NCBI RefSeq assembly: GCF_900476125.1
Contig: NZ_LS991949.1
Location: 682,001 to 746,000, forward strand
From: Metamycoplasma alkalescens
Lineage (GTDB): Bacteria; Bacillota_I; Bacilli_A; Mycoplasmatales; Metamycoplasmataceae
Length of the DNA: 64,000 bases
Reading direction: 5' to 3'
Within the stretch, counting starts at the first letter, position 1. Every line of letters begins with the position of its first letter. The notes under the pieces were generated by a model, which did no database searches, was not told the origin of the DNA, and saw only the letters and a program-made list of their open reading frames with translations. The translations under genes and the position numbers were made by a program. Shown here piece after piece: positions 57,935-64,000 of this stretch.

Positions 57935-58143
57935 AAATTTACTTATTTAAAATTGATAAAATCAAACTAAAAAAAATAATAACTGACTAATGTCAGTTTT
58001 TTGAGTATTCCAAATTTTAGTTTTAATAATAAAACTCTTTAAATTGAATTTAGATTCAAAAAAATAATAAATATTTTTTCATTTTAAACAAAAAAATAAG
58101 TTATAGAAACATTTAATTTATAATAAAAAAAGCAAATGCAACA

Positions 58144-58162
58144 GTGTTGCACTTGAACTTTT
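58144..58162 (-). repeat. IS right terminal inverted repeat
   Basis: Complement of the left end with one mismatch, followed by CATTTAGG of the chromosomal flank. Confidence 0.8.
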
Positions 58163-58170
58163 CATTTAGG

Positions 58171-58199
58171 ATTTGGTTATTTTTTAAACCAAATTTTTA
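58171..58199. terminator. Hairpin at the valS 3' end
   Basis: ATTTGGTT (58171-58178) pairs with AACCAAAT (58187-58194). A T tract follows on the plus strand only; on the minus strand, where valS ends, no U tract follows and the IS begins 9 bases on. The IS may have replaced the native tail of the valS terminator. Confidence 0.6.
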
Positions 58200-60707
58200 T
58201 TTTTCTTTATTTTTTAATTCTTGCAAATATAGCTCCAAATTTTTTTGATGTAAAGCTAATTTTTCTTTTTTTTGTTTAATTTGATCTTCTGGAGCTTTTT
58301 GCATAAAGGTTGGATTGTTTAAAAATTTTTCATTAAAAGCAATTTCATATTTTGTAATTTCAATTAATTTTTTTAATTCAAGAATTTCATTTTCTTTATC
58401 TTCATTTCGTTGTTTGATAAACAATTTTGAAAACGAAGTTTGAATTAAGAAATCCTTATTTTCTTCCCAACTAAAATTAGCTAATTTAAAAATAATTAAT
58501 TGTTCTAGTTCACTAATACTTGTTGCTTCAAGAAAATAATTTAATGTTAATGCTTTTGAAATTTGCTTATCTTCACGATATTTTCTTAATAAGGTTATTA
58601 ATTCAATCAAATTATTGACATGATCTGATGTAAATTCTTCAGAATTGAAATATTCAGTAGTTTTAGTTTCCAATACCTCTTCAGAATAAATACTTTCAAA
58701 CAAATAATCTGTTAAAAATGGCATATATGGATGTAACATAATTAATATTTCTCTAAATAAGTAATGAACAAAATAATTATTATTTTTAAATTTTAAAAAT
58801 TCTAAATATCAACCTGAAAATTTATTGATAACAAAATCATAAATATATTTATAAACAATTGTAAATTCATAATTTTTCATTGCATTATCAATATTTTGAT
58901 TTGTTTGATTAAGCTCAAACAGAATTCATTGATCAAATTGATCTAAATTTTCATAACTAAATTCTGCATTTAAATCAATTGGTATATTTTGAATTAATCT
59001 GGCAATGTTTCAGAATTTATTAATAAATAATCTTGCACTTTGAATTTTTTCATCACTAAAATTAATATCAGCACCCGGTGTGCAATTAAAAATTAAAGCC
59101 ATTTTTAAAACATCAGAACCATATTGATCAATGATTGCAATTGGATCAATTCCATTGCCAAGTGATTTTGACATTTTTTTCCCTTGCGCATCACGAACTA
59201 GGCCATGTAATAAAACTTCTTTGAAAGGAATTTCATCCATAAATTCTAAACTTTGAAAATACATTCTTGAAACCCAAAAGAAAATAATGTCATATCCTGT
59301 TACTAATAAATTTGTTGGAAAATATCTTTTAATTTTTTCAGTTGTTTGTGGTCAACCTAAAAAAACAAAAGGTGCCAGAGCTGAACTAAATCATGTGTCC
59401 AGTACATCATTATCTTGGATTCATCCTTCACCTGGATTTTCAATCTGAACTAAAATTTCATTATCTTTATATCAAGCAGGAATTCGGTGTCCTCATCAAA
59501 TTTGCCGACTAATTGTTCAATCATGAACATTTTCCATTCATTTAATAAGATTATTTTCAAATTTAGAAGGAATGATTTTAATTGCATTTGAAGAATTTAA
59601 GTTTTTAAGAATTTTTTCAGCTAAAAACTTCATTTTTACAAATCATTGTGGTTTTACTAAAACTTCAATTGGTTCTTTGCTTCTTTCACTATAACCAACA
59701 TTTGAAACTATTTCTTCAACTTTTTCAACAAAACCATTTTTATCTAAATATTTTGCAATTAATTCTCTTGCTTCAAAACGATTTAGACCTTTGTATTTAC
59801 CTGATAAAGAATTCATTTTTCCTTCATCATCAATACATTCAAGAATTTGGAGTCCATTTCTTTTAATAATCTCAATATCATCAAAAGCATGAGCTGATAC
59901 TTTCATTACACCAGTTCCAAAATTTGAATCAATAAATTCGGATGCAATAATTGGAATTTCTTTTTTTGTTAATGGATGAATAATAAATAAATTTTTTAAT
60001 GCTTGATATCTTGAATCATTTGGATTCAAAGCAATCGCAACATCTGAAAACATTGTTTCAGGTCTTGTTGTAGCAACTATTAAATGATTTTTACTATTTT
60101 TAATCGGATATTTAAAATAATACATTTTTTGCTTAATTTCAGTTGAAATGACTTCAATATTTGAAAGAGCTGTTTTAAGTTTTGGATCTCAAACAATTGC
60201 TTTTTTATCACGATAAATTAAATTGTTTTTATACATCGTAATAAAAACTTTTAACACTGCTTCATTCGCATTTTTATCCAAAGTAAAACGTTCATTTGGA
60301 TAATCTAGAGCAAGTCCTAATTTTGCTCATTGTGCATTGATATTATTTGAATATTCATCTTTTCATTTTCAAATTTCTTCAATAAATTTCTCACGACCTA
60401 ATTGATATTTATCAAGTTTGATTTCTGCAAGTTTTTTTTCAACTACAACTTGCGTAGCAATCCCGGCATGATCTTTCCCAGGAACTCACATCACATCAAA
60501 ATTTTTATTTTTTTTATACCTAATAATTGTATCTGCAAGATATGTATCTAAAGCATGACCAATATGCAATTTCCCTGTTACATTTGGAGGAGGAAGAATA
60601 ATAGTAAAAGGTTTCTTATTTAAATCATGTGTTGAAAAAGCTTTCATATCAATTCATTTTTGATTTCTTCCTTTTTCAACTAATTTGTGATCAAAAATTT
60701 TATCCAT
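58197..60707 (-). CDS. valS: Valyl-tRNA synthetase
   Basis: An 836-residue class I synthetase when started at ATG 60707, which has GGGAG 6 bases upstream. The HIGH motif is in [15 protein letters not shown] (about residues 40-54) and KMSKS in [13 protein letters not shown]. The CP1 editing domain is present ([29 protein letters not shown]), and a C-terminal coiled coil follows. No stop codon separates it from the upstream OppF-like coding region: the same frame is open from 63080 to the stop at 58197. Separate translation from the internal start is my preferred reading; a fused product is possible. Confidence 0.93.
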
Positions 60708-63080
60708 TTTTTCTCCCATTTTTTTGTTTGAAGCATTTAATTGACTAAAATCAATAATTGTTTTTTCAATATAATCAACTTTTTCATTGATTGTTTTGGG
60801 ACTTAGTGCTGTTTGTGAGTCCAATAATAAAGAATTACGAATTTTTTTATTTTTAATATTTTTGTCATCCGCCCAATTAATTAATTGATCCCATTTGCAT
60901 CAAATGTAATGATCAGGTTCAATTTCATATTCAAGTATATTGACAAATAAATAATTTTTATCAAGAAATTCTTTCAGATTCTCTTGCGATTTAGTGTCTT
61001 CTTTATTCAATAATTTTTTTACTAATGGATTGATTGGATTCTCAATAATTTTATTGGTTTTACCTTGCTCAATTGTTCTTGCATTATAAATGATATTCAA
61101 ATCAGTTGTCAATCTTGCGGCAACATTTATATTATCTAAAAAATAAATGCCAATTCCTTCATTAGCTAAAAGATATGCATTAAATTTATTCAAGATATTA
61201 ATTTGATTTTCTTCGTTTAATTTTTCTAAAAAAATTCCAATTACAATCACGCTTGGATCATTAATTAAAACCTTATTAATTTCCAAGGAAATTTTTTCAT
61301 CAAGAGTTAAATAAGATAAATTCATGATTAATTTATCAAGTGATATATTCGATTTTAAAAGAATTCGATAAATATTTGACTTTAAAATTAAATTAAAAAT
61401 TTCATCTTTATTATTTTTTAAATTCTTAATGATTTTGTTGTAATTATAAAAATTATCAAATAAGTCAAAAAGTAAATATTTAATTGCTTTAAGATCATAA
61501 AATACTTTCAAAAAAGGTTTGGGTGTTAATAAATTATGATCTTGATTTAAAAATTCTTCGGCATGTAATTTAGAAATTTCTTTCATTAAAATATCAATTT
61601 TTTTATGAATAAAATCAAGGTTATTTTTATTATTCTTAAAAAAAGGCAATGAATCAATAAATAAAGCATTAGCCTGATTTTTGATTTTTTTACCTTCTGT
61701 ATCAATATTTCAATAATATTCTGATCTTTTTTCTTCAAGATCATATTCATATTCTTTGATCTTAGATAAATTAACAAAATTATCTTTTTTCTTATCCTCA
61801 ATATAAGCATCTAAATTTGTTTTTTTAAGAAAAATTTCATTTTGTTGATTAGCTAAATTTTTGAAACGATAAACATACATTTTAATATTTTTATTTAAAA
61901 TTGATTTTGTAATTAATTTAACTTGTTTTCTAAATTGTTTTTGTGAATTTAAAACTCCAAGATTGCCAATTTCATAAAAAATGTCATTCCGTAAATTGTA
62001 AATTTCTTTGACAAAATCAATAAATATTGAATGTTGCATCAATTTAATTTTTTTAAAATATTTCAAATGTGCTCAATAAAAGCATTTATTAACATAATAT
62101 CGTGGATAAAAATAGGCAAATGAATCAAATTTAGTCTTTTTTTTCAAAGAAAACTTATTAAAATTAATTTCTTGAATAAATTCACTTTTTAACTTTGAAA
62201 AAAATTTTTTTGTATCCAATTTTCGTTCGCGTTTTAATTTAAATAGTCTTAATGAATTTTCTCACTTCGTAAGAAAAAATAATTTTTTTGAACGTGAATG
62301 CAAAATATTTTCTTGATCAAAAAATTTAGCATATTCTTGTTTAGCTTGTTTATATTCTTTAAATTTCATTAAAGAACTTCCTGATTCATATTCTTTAATT
62401 CGATCTTCTAAATAAACAAGAAATTTTTGCTCAGCTTCTTGAATTGATTTTACAATCAAACGAATTAAATTATAAATTTCCTGCATCAATAGCGTTTTAT
62501 CTGAATAATCCATTTTTTCAAGAACTGATAAATCATTATTTAAAAGCATTTTTTTAAGTTGCTCAATATTAGTTGCAATTGTTTTTTGCAACTCCAAATT
62601 TATTTCATAATATTTGTAACTTAAATGATATTTTGAATCTTGATAAACATCTTGTCAATTATTTTTAAAAAGTTTTGTTAAGAAATTAACAATATTACTT
62701 TTTTTAATATATCTTTGTAAATATGAAAAAACTGTATCTTTGGTTTTGTTTTCAAACAAATTACTATCATCAAAACCAAACGATACTTCTTTTTGATAAT
62801 TAGCATTATTAAAAATAAATGCATATTCATCTTCATTATTTTGTTTAAATTCAATAAAACCTTGATACCTGTTATCTTTGATCTCATTATTGACAATTAA
62901 TTCAAAAATTGTTTTTTTAGCTTCAGTATCATTAGATAAAATTCCTAAAATGTTGTTTTTAGCTAATTTAAAGTTTAGATTATAAACATGTGTTTTTAAA
63001 TAAACTTTATTATTTGTTTTAATTTTGCTTTTCTTTTTTAAATTTAAAACTCTCAAGCCAGTTATTTTTTTATCTTCCAT
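60708..63080 (-). CDS. Degenerate OppF-like ABC ATPase, in frame with valS
   Basis: About 791 codons up to the valS start, open with no stop codon of its own. The N-terminus follows the ABC ATPase layout, but Walker A is LSNDTEAKKTIF (residues 48-59) in place of GxxGxGKST. A 400-residue helical insert follows, as in mycoplasma OppF proteins. Near residue 600 the core resumes: LSYLTLDEKISLEINK stands for the LSGGQ region, VIVIGIFLEKLN for Walker B (no DE), FLDNINVA for the switch-His loop, and IIENPINPLVKKLL for the Opp-type C-terminal NPxHPYT motif. All ATP-site residues are lost. TAATG overlap with the upstream ECF gene. Confidence 0.7.
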
Positions 63081-64000
63081 TAAAATCTATCGCCTTCCTT
63101 TGATTTGATTAATGAAGCTACAACTTTATATGTTGGCAAAATAATTGCTAAATTGAAAAAGATCTTAACTGGACTTGTTAGTGTTTGCCCTGTAAAATTA
63201 ACTCAAAAATCTGTTCTTAGGGTAATTGTGTCAGCTCATGCCAATAAAACTGTGTTGACTAATTCCAAAATTGCACAAAATGTTATAATGGCCATTATTT
63301 CAATAAATGTTTGATATTTTTTTCTTAAAAATAAACGATAAAGCACAACAAAAACAATCATTCCAATAAACCCAGATGTGGTAAGAATTACATAAAATGT
63401 TTTATTTTTAATAAAACGGTTATGTTCAAAAATTGAATTATCTAATTTTGAAAAAATTGCAACAATGATAATAATTTGTAATACTAAGAAAACGATTGCT
63501 GAAATGAAAGCAAAATTGATCATCGCCATTGGTTTTTTCTTTGTTTCTAGCAAAATAATCTTAACTTCATAAAATGCAATTTTTTCTGAAAAATATTGTA
63601 AATCTTCCGAATTTTCTCTTGCAAGCGCTTCAGAAAATTGAATTTTAAAAAAATCAACAGTTTGCTTATATTTATAAATTCGATATTTTCTTGAAAAAAA
63701 TAATTCATTCAAATTAAAGAAATAATAAGCAGCTAATCCCGGGACAAAACCTGCAACAGCCACTGCTAAAGTATATAAGACATTATAATAAGTTGGGACT
63801 AATGCAAATGAAATTAGATCAGCTAAAATTCCTGTAATAATGCCAACAATTGGACCAAAAACAAACCCTGTAATTTTAATTGGTAAACCAATAAAACTAA
63901 ATTTAAAAGCAGGTAACGCACTAATTGGCAAAATTCTTACTGAAATTAAAAACATCACAACAGAAATAGCAATCAAAACACCAACAAAAGCAATTTTTTT
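63080..64000 (-). CDS. ECF transporter S component, probable folate type (5' end outside window)
   Basis: The gene continues past the right edge; 307 codons are visible. The membrane helices and the signature SFIGLPIKITGFVFGPIVGIITGILADLI (given here in part: LPIKITGFVFGPIVG) match FolT-type S components, which bind a vitamin and work with the ECF T/A module. After the first four helices there is a charged segment of about 60 residues, unusual for a plain S component, then more helices. Vitamin specificity is not proved by the sequence. The stop codon overlaps the next start (TAATG). Confidence 0.8.

Larger units (their letters stand above)
56811..58162 (+). mobile_element. IS30-family insertion sequence, intact
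   Basis: About 1352 bp between valS and ktrB. The ends are inverted repeats: left AAAAATTCAAGTGCAACAC (56811-56829) and right, reverse complement, AAAAGTTCAAGTGCAACAC (58144-58162), one mismatch. It carries one full transposase. I see no convincing target-site duplication. An extra inverted copy of the left end (56857-56869) can fold it into a hairpin. Confidence 0.85.

Noticed and set aside
56800-58175. Target-site duplication around the IS
   Set aside because: Left flank TTAAAAAT and right flank CATTTAGG do not match; A/T-rich DNA makes short matches meaningless.

Overview
The window is chromosomal DNA of a mollicute that reads UGA as tryptophan. Nearly every long gene is continuous only if TGA is translated as Trp (uvrB, recA, pheT, valS, pepF, ssb and many others), the DNA is strongly A+T-rich, and surface proteins are cysteine-anchored lipoproteins. 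Gene content (fused nadD-yqeK, MnuA-like nuclease, nucleoside salvage, ECF transporter, IS30 element, giant SGNH-type lipoprotein) fits a hominis-group Mycoplasma in the broad sense; I cannot name the species.

Layout. 1-1286: 3' part of a ParB/Srx-like protein (minus), divergent from uvrB. 1520-15441 (plus): uvrB, a DNase I-like lipoprotein, an RNase J homologue without its metal motif, a membrane protein, a DUF3137-like protein with lemA, gyrB, a choline-kinase-like gene, a tandem kinase-like gene and a membrane protein. 15438-17997 (minus): MATE transporter and a DEDD-exonuclease-like protein. 18191-20568 (plus): apt and pepF. 20619-26116 (minus): an ABC permease and ATPase followed by three overlapping lipoproteins. 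26311-28209: dnaK under a CIRCE operator. 28760-29985 (plus): two paralogous small membrane proteins in A+T-rich spacers. 30036-35955 (minus): tight operon ymdB-nusB-tlyA-sufS-iscU-dinB-nadD/yqeK. 36034-42859 (minus): recA, pheT, pheS, rarA, and rpsF-ssb-rpsR. 43106-49121 (minus): rnhC, a HAD phosphatase, upp, deoC, deoA, deoD, dprA. 49218-49545: RNase P RNA. 49596-56664 (minus): a 1847-residue lipoprotein and a KtrB/TrkH transporter. 56811-58162: an intact IS30-family element. 58197-64000 (minus): valS, a degenerate OppF-like protein in the same open frame, and an ECF S component cut by the right edge.

How the genes work together. Nucleoside salvage (deoD, deoA, deoC, upp, apt) plus a secreted nuclease suits an organism that scavenges nucleic acids. 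recA, uvrB, rarA, dinB, ssb and dprA give DNA maintenance. Iron-sulfur or thiolation sulfur is supplied by sufS/iscU. Transport is by ABC, ECF, MATE and Ktr systems.

Most unusual points: (1) a single uninterrupted 1627-codon frame covers an OppF-like protein and valyl-tRNA synthetase; (2) four proteins keep a recognisable enzyme fold but have lost catalytic motifs (RNase J-like, tandem kinase, SGNH lipoprotein, OppF-like); (3) an ABC transporter is coupled by overlaps to three paralogous lipoproteins; (4) at least six genes have TATAAT 6-8 bases before the start codon and no Shine-Dalgarno sequence, pointing to leaderless mRNAs; (5) two convergent genes end inside the loop of a perfect bidirectional terminator.
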